64,000 nucleotides of DNA from CALREJ01 sp964533375 (GCA_964533375.1 CAZHLW010000001.1:682001-746000), one strand, 5' to 3'. Positions 33,841 through 43,100 are shown, counted from the first letter of the stretch. Translations and numbers: made by a program. The notes: generated by a model not told the origin, from the letters alone.

Positions 33841-34826
33841 TCCTCACTGCATGGTTTTTTCTTGCCTTGCCTTACCTTTTTCTCGAGCACATTTTTCATC
33901 CTGATTAAGTTGGAATAGACTTTATCATTTGGTAAATCCGAAAATGTAAATGCATGAGCAATAGATGGAATTTCTTTTGCAATCGACATACTGTGTTCTA
34001 TCTGGCTTCCGGTAAATAAAACAGATACTTGTGCTCCTGGTATATCTCCTTGAATTTTGGCACTCACATTTTTCAAAGTTCCACCAGAAGCAGCATCATC
34101 TTCGCAAAGAAGGACTCTCATATTCTCTTTTGCTTCCACTCGCTTTCTCCAAACAGGACCACGTTTCCATTCCCGATGTGTTTCTATAAATCCGATGTTT
34201 TCATTGCCCAGCACATGCATATAAATAGGAACGGCAGAGCCACAGTTCATAATACCAATTATTGCATCGTAGCATCGAGAACGCCTTAAATGAACGGCAG
34301 CATTGATTGCACCTTCCATATGCAAATACTGCATAGAAGGCAGATTATTACGATGTATATAGTCTGGAAGAGCATCTCTAATGGAACGTGTGACAGGCCT
34401 TATTGTTTTATAGGTACTAAGCTGATCTCCGTGATCATCCATGGTTCTTGCAGCAATCGCACTATCTAAAATATGTGCATCTGCACCTAAACTCAGAGCA
34501 TGAAAAGCTAATTGCCAATCTGTTACACCATTATGATCCACTCCTTGTGTAATACGCTCCTTTAAAAGAGGCATATCATCTTGTCCTGCCGCTTCGTAAA
34601 TAGTAGACACATCTAAGAATTCTCCCATTGAGATTAATTCTGGAATAAGGGGAAGAAATGCAGTGGCGATTTTTTTTAAGTCTATTCCATGAAAGACATG
34701 TGAACTGTGAATTGCTTGCGAAACACTTGTATATGAATCATGTATTCCAAAACTAAGGAGAACACTTTTTATCTCTGCTGCGAAATCACTTTTTCCTGTG
34801 CCTGATTCAGATGACAGTTGTTGCAT
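33837..34826 (-). CDS. Phosphoribosyltransferase-like protein
   Basis: 329 residues. The C-terminal third has the PRPP-binding pattern: MRVLLCEDDAASGGTLKNV (~residue 236) plus an upstream YDAIIGIMNCGSAVPIYMHV loop. The N-terminal ~170 residues are helical and unassigned. Substrate base is unknown; a PRTase fold used for regulation is possible. It is clearly AT-richer than both neighbours, suggesting separate origin. It starts 4 nt after the SLH-sortase stop on the same strand, so the two may be co-transcribed. Confidence 0.7.
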   Translation of the reverse strand: MQQLSSESGTGKSDFAAEIKSVLLSFGIHDSYTSVSQAIHSSHVFHGIDLKKIATAFLPLIPELISMGEFLDVSTIYEAAGQDDMPLLKERITQGVDHNGVTDWQLAFHALSLGADAHILDSAIAARTMDDHGDQLSTYKTIRPVTRSIRDALPDYIHRNNLPSMQYLHMEGAINAAVHLRRSRCYDAIIGIMNCGSAVPIYMHVLGNENIGFIETHREWKRGPVWRKRVEAKENMRVLLCEDDAASGGTLKNVSAKIQGDIPGAQVSVLFTGSQIEHSMSIAKEIPSIAHAFTFSDLPNDKVYSNLIRMKNVLEKKVRQGKKKPCSED

Positions 34827-34830
34827 AGCT

Positions 34831-35940
34831 TTACTTCTGCACCGTCGTCTCCACTAAATTCGCATGCACCAGGTAGCGCTGTTTAATGCTATCAGGCGGC
34901 CAGCAGGTATACAGAATCAATTCCTCTTTTCCTTCCTGATTGTAGGCACTGGTGTCCTTCGCATCGACGGTCTGCTTGAAGGTGACCTGGTAGGTGTAGA
35001 GCGTGCCGTGATAGTTCACGTACACTTTATCTCCCACGCTCAATTTGTTGATCTTGCGGAAGATCTTCGTGAATTCCGATGTGTCCCACGGGTAGCTGCT
35101 ACTGTGACCGTACACGAGGATCTTTCCGTTCTGTCCCGGGTAGCTGAAGAGATGTCCGACACCGGTCTGGAGCGGAGCGAGGAGACCGTTGTGCGAGAGA
35201 TCGGTCGGGTGTGTGATGTGCAGATCTTTCACGTCGATGGATGGCATGCTGATGGCAAAGTAGGTGCTGTCGGACTGTGCTTCGGGCGGAGACAGAATAT
35301 CTGCAAGAAGCGGCTGTGTTTGCGGAACAATCGGCTGGACTGTGGCGTCACCGCTTAAGTCCGTTGTCACCGGAATGCGGGCGATGGTGATCATTTCCGG
35401 CTGCAGGACTCCCGCGGATGCAAACATCGTGTACAAATCCGCACGCTTGATCATTTGACCCGGGCGAACCGGGAACGGCAGATCGATATTATTGGTGACT
35501 GCTTCGGATACAATTTTATTCAGCATGTTTCCCTGATCGGTCTTGATAGTCAGGTACGTACCCGACGCACCGACCGTCTGCTTGTAGCGGGAGGTGAGGA
35601 CGATTGCGTCATCTTCGGTCAGCTGATCATTCGGATGAAAGAGCTGATCACTCGTACCGGCAACAAGTCCGGTTTGGAACGCGACTTCCAGGTACGGTGC
35701 GTACCACTGCGTCTGTTCGACATCTTTGAAGAGTGGCATAGGAGGCATGGCAGCTGCAGCCAGACGGACGCGATCAAGATTGGCAGGATTGGCATTCAAA
35801 AGCAGCGCAACCGCTTCGGCACGTGTAACAGGCTCCGTAGAGATGGCGGGATTCATCAATTCCTGCGCATACGCAAATGCACGGGTGAAGAACCCGACAA
35901 CCAGGACAAGCGCGATGACAACAAAGAGGCGCTTTGACAT
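34831..35940 (-). CDS. Sortase with N-terminal SLH region
   Basis: 369 residues. Signal/anchor segment RLFVVIALVLVVGFFTRAFA, then SLH-like repeats (residues ~35-180: PVTRAEAVALLL, FKDVEQTQWYAPYLEVAF, PNDQLTEDDAIVLTSRY). The C-terminal ~130 residues are a sortase: His in ILVYGHSSSYPWD (~287), Cys in ELILYTCWPPDSIKQRYLV (~345) with the catalytic Arg nine residues later. Sortases join proteins carrying a sorting motif to the wall or to each other. SLH plus sortase in one chain is unusual. No LPxTG substrate was recognised in the window. Confidence 0.9.
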   Translation of the reverse strand: MSKRLFVVIALVLVVGFFTRAFAYAQELMNPAISTEPVTRAEAVALLLNANPANLDRVRLAAAAMPPMPLFKDVEQTQWYAPYLEVAFQTGLVAGTSDQLFHPNDQLTEDDAIVLTSRYKQTVGASGTYLTIKTDQGNMLNKIVSEAVTNNIDLPFPVRPGQMIKRADLYTMFASAGVLQPEMITIARIPVTTDLSGDATVQPIVPQTQPLLADILSPPEAQSDSTYFAISMPSIDVKDLHITHPTDLSHNGLLAPLQTGVGHLFSYPGQNGKILVYGHSSSYPWDTSEFTKIFRKINKLSVGDKVYVNYHGTLYTYQVTFKQTVDAKDTSAYNQEGKEELILYTCWPPDSIKQRYLVHANLVETTVQK

Positions 35941-35951
35941 AATGGAGTAGT

Positions 35952-35980
35952 AATATAGTAATATAATTAAATTTTGTCAA
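35952..35980 (-). promoter_or_regulatory. Promoter of the SLH-sortase gene
   Basis: Minus strand TTGACA (35980-35975), 17-nt spacer, TATATT (35957-35952), 11 nt to ATG 35940. Near-consensus. Confidence 0.75.
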
Positions 35981-36044
35981 CTTTTTAGGCCCGGAAACGG
36001 CATCTCTTACCTCTTTCCCCAATTCCTGTACTATAGGCCAACTA

Positions 36045-36073
36045 TCCGACTTCGCCCTTTGGGCTACGCCGGA
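36045..36073. repeat. GC-rich palindromic intergenic element before ychF
   Basis: TCCG (36045-36048) pairs with CGGA (36070-36073), enclosing GCCC-TTT-GGGC (36054-36064). It lies in the predicted ychF leader. Similar short palindromes occur at 1543-1558 and 57623-57643. Confidence 0.6.
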
Positions 36074-36101
36074 CAGGTGGCTTTTCTCCTTTTCAAGCAT
36101 T

Positions 36102-37196
36102 ATGGCTCTCAAAATAGGTATTGTGGGTATGCCAAACGTCGGGAAATCGACGCTTTTTAATGCATTAACCCGCACAAAGGGAGCACAGGCCGCAAACTAC
36201 CCTTTCTGCACCATAGAGCCGAATATCGGCATTGTGGAGGTCCCAGACAGTCGTTTGCAGCAATTGGCTGATCTGGTGCATCCGGAGAAGATTGTGCCCG
36301 CTGCGATCGAATTTGTGGATATTGCAGGCCTTGTGAAGGGTGCCAGCCAGGGCGAAGGCCTTGGAAACGCTTTCCTGAGCCATATTCGCGAAGTAGACGC
36401 CATTTGCCACGTTGTACGCGTGTTTACGGGCGGCGATATCATCCACGTGGAAGGAACCGTCGATCCAAAGCGCGACCGCGAGATTATTGAAACAGAACTT
36501 GGGCTCGCGGACTTACAGGCGATCACAAAACGTATTGAGAAGACCAAAAAACTTGCCGAGCATGGCGACAAAGAAAAGAAGGCAGAGCTGGCAGTCGCAG
36601 AAAAGCTCTTCATCACGCTTAATGCCGGAAAGATGGCGGCAGAAACAGAGCTGGAAAAAGAGGAAGTGGCGATTGCAAAGTCCTTTCAGATTCTTACCTA
36701 CAAGCCGATTGTCTACGCTGCAAACGTTGCAGAAGATGATCTGCATACACTGAGCATTCACGCACTCAAAGAACAACTGGGATTGGATGCCAGTGCGGAA
36801 CTGGTTCTGATTTCCGCGAAGATCGAAGAAGATTTGCAGGATCTCTCTCCGGAAGACGCGAAGGAATTTTTGGAATCGCTCGGTGTGCAGTCCTCCGGAC
36901 TCGACCGTTTGATTCAGGCTGCGTACAAAGCACTCGGTTACATCACCTACTTCACGGCAGGCGTACAGGAAGTCCGCGCATGGAATATTCCGATCGGCTA
37001 CACAGGACCGCAGGCCGCAGGCGTGATTCATACGGACTTTGAACGGGGATTCATTCGTGCAGAAACAATTGCCTTCAACGATTACATTGCAGCTGGCTCC
37101 GAAGTAAAAGCGAAAGAAGCAGGCAAGATGCGCGCAGAAGGAAAAGAGTATATTGTGAAAGACGGTGACATTATGCATTTCAGATTCAACGTATGA
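36102..37196 (+). CDS. ychF: Redox-regulated ATPase YchF (OLA1 family)
   Basis: 364 residues, normal family length. P-loop GIVGMPNVGKSTLFNALTRT (residues ~5-24), G2 region NYPFCTIEPNIGIVEVPDSR and G3 FVDIAGLVKGASQGEGLG. The G4 motif is not NKxD (here YAANVAEDD), which explains the family's preference for ATP. Coiled-coil arm about 125-200, then the C-terminal TGS-like domain (TYFTAGVQEVRAWNIP). The protein binds ribosomes and has stress-related roles. The next gene starts inside its stop codon. Confidence 0.95.
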   Translation: MALKIGIVGMPNVGKSTLFNALTRTKGAQAANYPFCTIEPNIGIVEVPDSRLQQLADLVHPEKIVPAAIEFVDIAGLVKGASQGEGLGNAFLSHIREVDAICHVVRVFTGGDIIHVEGTVDPKRDREIIETELGLADLQAITKRIEKTKKLAEHGDKEKKAELAVAEKLFITLNAGKMAAETELEKEEVAIAKSFQILTYKPIVYAANVAEDDLHTLSIHALKEQLGLDASAELVLISAKIEEDLQDLSPEDAKEFLESLGVQSSGLDRLIQAAYKALGYITYFTAGVQEVRAWNIPIGYTGPQAAGVIHTDFERGFIRAETIAFNDYIAAGSEVKAKEAGKMRAEGKEYIVKDGDIMHFRFNV

Positions 37197-37402
37197 TCGT
37201 ATTGCATTACTCACCAGAGGAAAATAACGGGCACCCACCACTGCCCAAGATGAGTGATCTGCTAAAGCAACGAGAAATACAGCGTCAGGAAAAAGAACTA
37301 CGGGAACGTGTCGATAGATTTCTAAAACCCATAGAAGCACCGCACGATGTGCCACGCCGTTTGCATACTGATCCAAAGTGGCTTCCTGTTGATGAACACT
37401 GA
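37193..37402 (+). CDS. Small hypothetical protein coupled to ychF
   Basis: 69 residues, charged (KQREIQRQEKELRERVDRF). Its ATG overlaps the ychF stop (ATGA) and its TGA overlaps the ATG of the next gene (TGATG). These overlaps support a translationally coupled three-gene operon. No family recognised. Confidence 0.65.
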   Translation: MIVLHYSPEENNGHPPLPKMSDLLKQREIQRQEKELRERVDRFLKPIEAPHDVPRRLHTDPKWLPVDEH

Positions 37403-37707
37403 TGGCATTCATCGCACGAGAAGAGGCATTCATTTGTGAGCACTGCGGCGCAAACGTGGAACCGCTTGGCAAAGGCACCTACCGCAATCACTGCCCGTTC
37501 TGCCTGTGGTGCAAACATGTCGATAAAAACGGTCCGGGCGATCGTTTATCCGAATGTCAGGATCTGATGCAGCCCATCGGCGTGGACTACGATGCGAAGA
37601 AAGGCGGCTGGATGATCGTGCACGAATGCGTACGATGTCAAAAGAAGATTACAAACCGCGTGGCTCCGGATGATGATATGAACAAAATTCCTAAACAGAG
37701 CAACTGA
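37402..37707 (+). CDS. RNHCP-domain zinc-ribbon protein
   Basis: 101 residues. FICEHCGANVEPLG, then YRNHCPFCLWCKHVDKNG, then PGDRLSECQDLMQPIG and CVRCQKKITNRV match the RNHCP domain, named for the RNHCP sequence. Eight Cys in CxxC pairs plus His suggest two zinc sites. Function unknown, RNA-related by name of family only. Third gene of the ychF operon. Confidence 0.85.
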   Translation: MAFIAREEAFICEHCGANVEPLGKGTYRNHCPFCLWCKHVDKNGPGDRLSECQDLMQPIGVDYDAKKGGWMIVHECVRCQKKITNRVAPDDDMNKIPKQSN

Positions 37708-37840
37708 CGTTTTTCTGTACATTTTGTCTTGTAAAATTGACCGGTGAACACTCATACACTCTCCGCCACTTTCTCGGCATCCTGCAAGCCTGTACACCAA
37801 AAATACTCAACAAAATAGTCGACGGAAAATCGGTCAGTGA

Positions 37841-37911
37841 TATACTAATGTGTTCAAGTTTTCTCTGAGACGCAAGGGGTCTTTGACCCTCCCCTCTTGT
37901 GAACACATTAG
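37841..37911 (+). ncRNA. Promoter plus long hairpin (possible small RNA)
   Basis: TATACT (37841-37846) overlaps a perfect 11-bp inverted repeat: 37845-37855 with 37901-37911. Inside is GGGTC-TTT-GACCC-like sequence around 37877-37889. No protein frame covers it. The 320-nt gap 37708-38027 holds only this and the 17-codon frame at 37936. Confidence 0.4.
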
Positions 37912-37935
37912 GTGATCATCTACTCTTCGGTCCTC

Positions 37936-37989
37936 ATGAAGCTCTTCCTTTTCGTCTGTGCTTTCGGGGTATTGTTTATGACCATGTAA
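37936..37989 (+). CDS. 17-residue hydrophobic peptide frame
   Basis: ATG-initiated frame encoding MKLFLFVCAFGVLFMTM, wholly hydrophobic with one Lys near the start. It sits 25 nt after the hairpin 37845-37911. It could be a small membrane peptide, a type I toxin-like peptide or chance. No Shine-Dalgarno motif. Confidence 0.25.
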   Translation: MKLFLFVCAFGVLFMTM

Positions 37990-38027
37990 AAACGGTTACA
38001 CATTCTCTGGACTCACAACAACTACAC

Positions 38028-38465
38028 TTACCGGCTTAAGACCTGACCCGCATACTGTTCGCTGAAGCTCACCTTCACTGGAATTTTTTCCTGAATGCTT
38101 CCTTCCGGCATCAGAATTAATGCATCTTCATGGGTGGATGGATGAGAGGACACAGACACCGTAAATTTTCCTGTTTCCAATTGCGTGCGAATGTCCGGTG
38201 AAAGATCTGCAACATCCACAATGTTTTCAATGTTCTGTTCACTGATGTCTTTTTCGATGGCTGTTTTGAGTTTTTCTGCGATGCCTTTTTCGGACTCCAT
38301 CGCAAAATGTAACTCCGCCAGCTGCTCGCTGCGCTTCATTTCTTTTTCCAGATCTTCCGGGCCTTTCACTTTCTCCCGCAGGCGTTCATACGCCTCGGGG
38401 CTGCGCATGCGTTTACGGATCCCCTCACGTACTCCCGATGGCAAACGGTCGAAGAAGTCGGACAT
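38028..38465 (-). CDS. Hypothetical charged coiled-coil protein
   Basis: 145 residues from ATG 38465. A longer frame to 38543 is rejected because TATACT (38477-38472) lies 6 nt upstream of 38465. The first half is helical and charged (GVREGIRKRMRSPEAYERL, then EDLEKEMKRSEQLAELHFA). The C-terminal half is beta-rich (GKFTVSVSSHPSTHEDALI). No membrane segment, no recognised family. Confidence 0.7.
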   Translation of the reverse strand: MSDFFDRLPSGVREGIRKRMRSPEAYERLREKVKGPEDLEKEMKRSEQLAELHFAMESEKGIAEKLKTAIEKDISEQNIENIVDVADLSPDIRTQLETGKFTVSVSSHPSTHEDALILMPEGSIQEKIPVKVSFSEQYAGQVLSR

Positions 38466-38471
38466 ACGATT

Positions 38472-38477
38472 AGTATA
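38472..38477 (-). promoter_or_regulatory. -10 box of gene 38465
   Basis: Minus strand TATACT, 6 nt before ATG 38465. Leaderless arrangement. Confidence 0.5.
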
Positions 38478-38551
38478 GATGATGTATAACGGAAAAGAAG
38501 CGAGATCGTTGACAGGTAAAGGAAAATTGGCAATTATGACCATAGGAATTC

Positions 38552-38740
38552 GTGTCTGAGTTCCGAGTCGTAAAAGAGGAAGACGGCTATGTTGGAACCA
38601 TGGGTAGTAGTGGCTTACCTCATTCTTGCGGCATCTACAACGCCGCCGGCAATGAGGACATGGAGGAGGCTGGGAGGAGCAATTCTACGACGACGATCTC
38701 CCTAAGGAGATCAACCACCGCAGGCGGAGCCTGCGGTTGA
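38552..38740 (+). CDS. Small hypothetical protein (GTG start, SD-like)
   Basis: 62 residues. A TTGACA box at about 38509-38514 lies upstream, and AGGA sits 5 nt before the GTG. The peptide is Gly/Ser-rich with no domain, and its end runs through a perfect hairpin (38717-38737). This could be a real small gene or a non-coding transcript ended by that hairpin. Confidence 0.35.
   Translation: MSEFRVVKEEDGYVGTMGSSGLPHSCGIYNAAGNEDMEEAGRSNSTTTISLRRSTTAGGACG
38717..38737. repeat. Perfect GC-rich hairpin
   Basis: ACCGCAGGC - GGA - GCCTGCGGT, 9-bp stem and 3-nt loop. Only a weak T-run (TTGATTTATG) follows on the plus strand, so terminator activity is uncertain. Confidence 0.6.
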
Positions 38741-38860
38741 TTTATGTGTTCCTGTCAGTGGAATAGAAGAAATTGACACAGCACATCCATAGGTCGATGA
38801 TTGTTGTAGGTGAGTCAACTGTGGCTCACTAGTAGTCTTCCGAGGGGACGGGAGAAAATC

Positions 38861-39001
38861 ATGATGACTTGGTTGAGTGAGAATGGAGGAAGGCTGGTAG
38901 TCGTTGGAATACTGATACTCGGACTGATCGGATGCGGCAAATTGCAGCCAAAATCTACCGAGGGAAGTACTCCAGACGAGGAACAACCGGCAATCGAATG
39001 A
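38861..39001 (+). CDS. Small entericidin-like lipoprotein
   Basis: 46 residues. Start ATG 38861 is fixed by GGAG 6 nt upstream, one of very few Shine-Dalgarno motifs in the window. One hydrophobic helix (RLVVVGILILGLIGCGK) ends in lipobox LIGC, followed by a short acidic tail. Size and layout are like entericidins and other short lipoproteins. A TTGACA at about 38773 and a hairpin terminator at 39013 bracket it as a monocistronic unit. Confidence 0.65.
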   Translation: MMTWLSENGGRLVVVGILILGLIGCGKLQPKSTEGSTPDEEQPAIE

Positions 39002-39012
39002 TTGCCAACAAT

Positions 39013-39042
39013 AGCCGCCTGACAGGATGTCAGCGGCTTTGC
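39013..39042 (+). terminator. Terminator after the small lipoprotein gene
   Basis: AGCCGCCTGACA pairs with TGTCAGCGGCT, with one bulge and a GGA loop, followed by TTGCTTTG. Confidence 0.55.
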
Positions 39043-39049
39043 TTTGCAT

Positions 39050-39625
39050 TTAGAGAAGCGCGGCCAATGCTTCGGGTAACTTTGTTATGCCGTCATCACC
39101 ACTGAAATGCCGCATGTTCTGCAGAATCATTGTCCTGGCGTGCAGTTTCTCTTGAAGAAGATCTGCCGTCTCCGTGCGAATCCACACGTCAGTATCGGAA
39201 AAAATCGCGGTAAAAAAATCTGCGTGGTCTTTGATAGCCTGCCAGTTGTGCGGCGTCTTGATCCATGGACCAAGGACATCCCATGCGCCGTCGACCTCAT
39301 TGATGCGGTTGGTGATACTCGCCTCGCTTGCCACTCCTGCAACGGTCACCACTCCTCCTATCCGCTGATCCGCAGGAAGTGATTGCAGATACAGATAGAT
39401 CGCCCCTCCCCCGAGAGAATGCCCGACAAGATAGGTTTCTTCATCAGAAGTTCCAATGATCTCCCTCAGCTTTTCAAGCCATGCATCCTTTTGCGGATGC
39501 GAGGGGTCAGGCATTGCGGGAACTTGTACGTTAAATCCCCGCTCTTCGAGTTCTTTCTTCAGCCACGGAAACCATCCCTCCTCCGGATATCCTCCCCAGC
39601 CGTGGATGATGAAGACGCGTTTCAT
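39050..39625 (-). CDS. RBBP9/YdeN-family alpha/beta serine hydrolase
   Basis: 191 residues, normal for this family. VFIIHGWGGYPEEGWFPWL, the nucleophile elbow YLVGHSLGGGAIYLYL (Ser ~69), Asp in the IFSDTDVW region (~143) and His in MRHFSGDDGITKLPEAL (~174) form the triad. Cytoplasmic, with no signal peptide. Substrate unknown. Overlaps by 4 nt with the preceding membrane-protein gene, so the two are translationally coupled. Confidence 0.88.
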   Translation of the reverse strand: MKRVFIIHGWGGYPEEGWFPWLKKELEERGFNVQVPAMPDPSHPQKDAWLEKLREIIGTSDEETYLVGHSLGGGAIYLYLQSLPADQRIGGVVTVAGVASEASITNRINEVDGAWDVLGPWIKTPHNWQAIKDHADFFTAIFSDTDVWIRTETADLLQEKLHARTMILQNMRHFSGDDGITKLPEALAALL

Positions 39626-40026
39626 TGAAACTTGTTATACGGGTAGAAATCCTTCTGATGTTCCTGGCCTTTTCGTTCCAGGCTGTGCCTGATTGCACAT
39701 GTATAAAGTTCCGTCATATTTGCTACCGCTTTGCACCACGCAGTGACTCCGTTTGCGTAACTACAATACAGGCAACCAAATCTCTGAATAGGAGCGAGTT
39801 TCCGGAGCTTTGCGCGATCGAAGACAAGGTAGTCGCGGCGTCTGACGGGCGGTATGCGCATCAAAGGAAAAAAGATGCTGGTGTACACAACGGCCCACAC
39901 ATCAATAATGACGAGTGGAATAATACAGGTCAGCATGACCATCAACGCAAAGAATGCAACCGGATACGACGGCCACTCCGTCTTCAGATCTTTTTGTGGC
40001 GTGACAATATAGTTCATGAGGCTCAT
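39622..40026 (-). CDS. Small Cys-containing membrane protein
   Basis: 134 residues from ATG 40026 (40017 also possible). A hydrophobic hairpin (VAFFALMVMLTCIIPLVIID, VWAVVYTSIFFPLM) is followed by a soluble C-terminal part with RFGCLYCSYANGVTAWCKAV, a CxxC-containing motif. No family name recognised. It is first in an operon with the hydrolase. TACACT lies 7 nt upstream, leaderless. Confidence 0.7.
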   Translation of the reverse strand: MSLMNYIVTPQKDLKTEWPSYPVAFFALMVMLTCIIPLVIIDVWAVVYTSIFFPLMRIPPVRRRDYLVFDRAKLRKLAPIQRFGCLYCSYANGVTAWCKAVANMTELYTCAIRHSLERKGQEHQKDFYPYNKFQ

Positions 40027-40033
40027 AGATGTG

Positions 40034-40039
40034 AGTGTA
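40034..40039 (-). promoter_or_regulatory. -10 box of gene 40026
   Basis: Minus strand TACACT (40039-40034), 7 nt before ATG. It begins 2 nt after the T-run of the nrdJ terminator. Confidence 0.45.
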
Positions 40040-40041
40040 TC

Positions 40042-40062
40042 AAAAAGGGCGCTCGCGCGCCC
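40042..40062 (-). terminator. Terminator of nrdJ
   Basis: Minus strand GGGCGC-GCGA-GCGCCC (40062-40047) followed by TTTTT (40046-40042), 38 nt past the nrdJ stop. Confidence 0.8.
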
Positions 40063-40100
40063 TTTCATTTTCACATTCTTCGACGAGCTCAGAATGACAC

Positions 40101-43100
40101 TTAGCTGCAACCGCTTGTTGCACCGCAATCCAGACACACTTCACAGCTTCCATTGCGCTTCATCTTGGTGGAGGCGCAGCTGCCGCAAATACTGCCCGTG
40201 TAGCCCTGCTGCTTTGCGATCTCGAGCGTGGTGGGTGCTGCGTCTGCTGCACCTTCTTCTGCCGTTTGCTTCTGGGTTGTTTCTTCGACGGCGCTGAAGA
40301 GATTCGGCTCTGCGTGCGATCCTTCGTCGATAACCGGCAGGCGCATTGCGAAAGCATCTTTGCTCTTGCTGCCTTCCTTGTAGGCCTTCTCGACCAGGTC
40401 ATGGTTATGGAACATCATGGCCTTGTCTTTGGTCATAAACTTAAGCGCGAGCCAGCGGCCGAGGTAGTCCATCACGGACTTCACCATCGGGATTTCTTTG
40501 TTGGCGGTCATACCCATCGGCTCAAAGCGTGTGTGCACTAGCTTCTCGCAGAGCACATCGAGCGGAACGCCGTACTGCAGGTTCATACTCAGGCTGAGTG
40601 CGAGCGTATCCATCACACCGGAGAGCGTGGAACCTTCCTTGCTCATTTTGATGAAGATTTCGCCCGGAGCGCCGTCTTCGTACATGCCTACGTGGACATA
40701 GCCTTCGTGTCCGGCAATGCTGAACTTGTGAGCGATCGCCATGCGTTCGGCCGGCAATTTTCTGCGACGTGGCACTTCTTTGTAGACGATCTTCTCGACA
40801 ACTCTGTCGACAATCTCCTTGCTCTCTTCGTCCTTTTTATCTGATTTGTTACTGAGAGCCTGGCTGAGCTTGCTGCCGTCGCGGTAGAGCGCGTTGGCCT
40901 TCAGACAGAGCTTCCAGCTCAGGAAGTACGCGTTCTTGATGTCTTCAACGGTTGCTTCGTTCGGCAGGTTGATGGTCTTGGAAATAGCGCCGGAGATGAA
41001 CGGCTGAGCAGCCGCCATCATGCGGATGTGGCCTTCGGCGGAAATAAAGCGCTGTCCGGTCTTGCCGCACTTGTTGGCACAGTCGAATGCTGCGAGCTGT
41101 TCGTCTGTCAGGTACGGAGCGCCTTCGACGGTCATGTGGCCGCAGATGGCAACGTTTGCCTCTTCGATCTGCTCTTTGCTGAAGCCAAGGGCTTTGAGCA
41201 GGTTGAAGTTCGGATCGTTCATCTGTTCCTCTGTGATGCCGATACGCTTCATGCAATCGTCTCCCAGCACCCAGCGATTGAACGCGAAGCCGAGTTCGAA
41301 CACTGCAGGCAGCTGCTTCTCGATCTTTGCGATGTCTTCGTCGGTGAATCCTTTGTCGCGCAGGCTTGCACGGTTGATGTGCGGAGCGCCTTCCAGACTG
41401 AGCGTGCCCATCACATAGCGCATGATGTCTTTCACCTGCGTCTGGTCGTAGCCCAGAGCCACGAGCGCCGGTTCCACGGACTGGTTCGCAATCTTCATGT
41501 AACCGCCTCCGGCAAGCTTCTTGAACTTCACAAGGGCGAAGTCAGGTTCGATTCCTGTCGTGTCGCAGTCCATCAGAAGGCCGATCGTTCCCGTGGGAGC
41601 GATGACAGTGGTCTGCGCGTTGCGGTAGCCATGTTCTTCGCCAATAGCGAGTGCGCGGTCCCACACTTCCTTTGCAGGCCGCAGGAGATACTCCGGCACT
41701 TCATTCTGGTCGAGTCCAACCGGTGTGACATGCAGCTCTTCGTATTCCTTCTGCGGCGCGTCGTAGGCGGCACGGCGGTGGTTGCGCATGACTTTGAGCA
41801 TGCTCTCACGGTTCTTCATGTAGCCGGGGAATGCGCCAAGTGCGCGAGCCATTTCTGCGGATGTTGCATAGGACTCTCCGGTAAGGATGGCGGTGAGGGC
41901 ACCACCGATCGCACGGCCCTTCACGGAGTTATACGGAATACCCATGCGCATCAGCATCGCACCGAGGTTTGCGTAGCCAAGGCCGAGTGTGCGGAACTTG
42001 TAGCTGAGTTCGGCAATTTCCTTGCTGGGGAACTGCGCCATCAGCACGGAGATTTCGAGCACAATGGTCCACAGGCGGACTGCATGCTGGTAGTTTTCGA
42101 CATCGAAGGTGCCGTGCTCATCGTTATAGAACTTGAGCAGGTTGAGCGACGCCAGGTTGCAGGCGGTGTTGTCCAGGAACATGTATTCACTGCAGGGATT
42201 TGAGGCATTGATGCGGCCGTCTGCCGGACAGGTGTGCCAATCGTTGATGGTCGTGTCGTACTGAAGTCCGGGGTCTGCACACGCCCAGGCTGCGTAGCCG
42301 ATCTGATCCCACAGGTCGCGTGCCTTGAGTGTCTTGCAGGCAGCCGGTTCGCGGTTTTCTGCTTTTGCCTTGCGGAGTTCTGTGCGCCAGTAGAGATTCC
42401 AGTCGCCGTCGCGTTCCACATTTTCAAAGAAGTCATGTGCCACGCGAACGGAGTTATTGGAGTTTTGTCCCGAGACTGTCGTGTAGGCATCGCCGTTAAA
42501 GTCGTTGTCATAGCCGGCTGCAACCAGTGCTGCGACTTTCTTCTCTTCCTTTACCTTCCAGTTGATGAAGTCCTCAATATCCGGGTGATCGAGGTCGAGA
42601 CACACCATTTTGGCGGCGCGGCGCGTCGTGCCTCCGGATTTGATAGCTCCCGCTGCGCGGTCACCGATCTTGAGGAAGCTCATCAGCCCCCCGCTGCTGC
42701 CGCCTCCGGACAAAGGCTCTCCTGCTCCGCGAAGATTTGAAAAGTTTGTTCCCGTGCCGGAGCCGAACTTGAAGAGGCGTGCTTCGCGGACCCACAGGTC
42801 CATGATGCCGCCTTCGTTCACCATGTCGTCATTCACCGACTGGATGAAGCAGGCATGCGGCTGCGGGTGGGTGTAGGCATCCGTGCTGCGCTTTACTTCG
42901 CCGGTGACCGGGTCGCAGTAGTAGTGACCCTGAGCAGGACCCGTGATGCCGTACGCATAGTGCAGTCCTGTGTTGAACCACTGCGGACTGTTCGGTGCAG
43001 ACATCTGGCGGACGAGCATATAGCTGAGTTCATCTTCGAACGCCTGTGCGTCCTGCGGTGTTGCGAAGTACCCATGCGTCTCACCCCAGAATCGCCAGCA

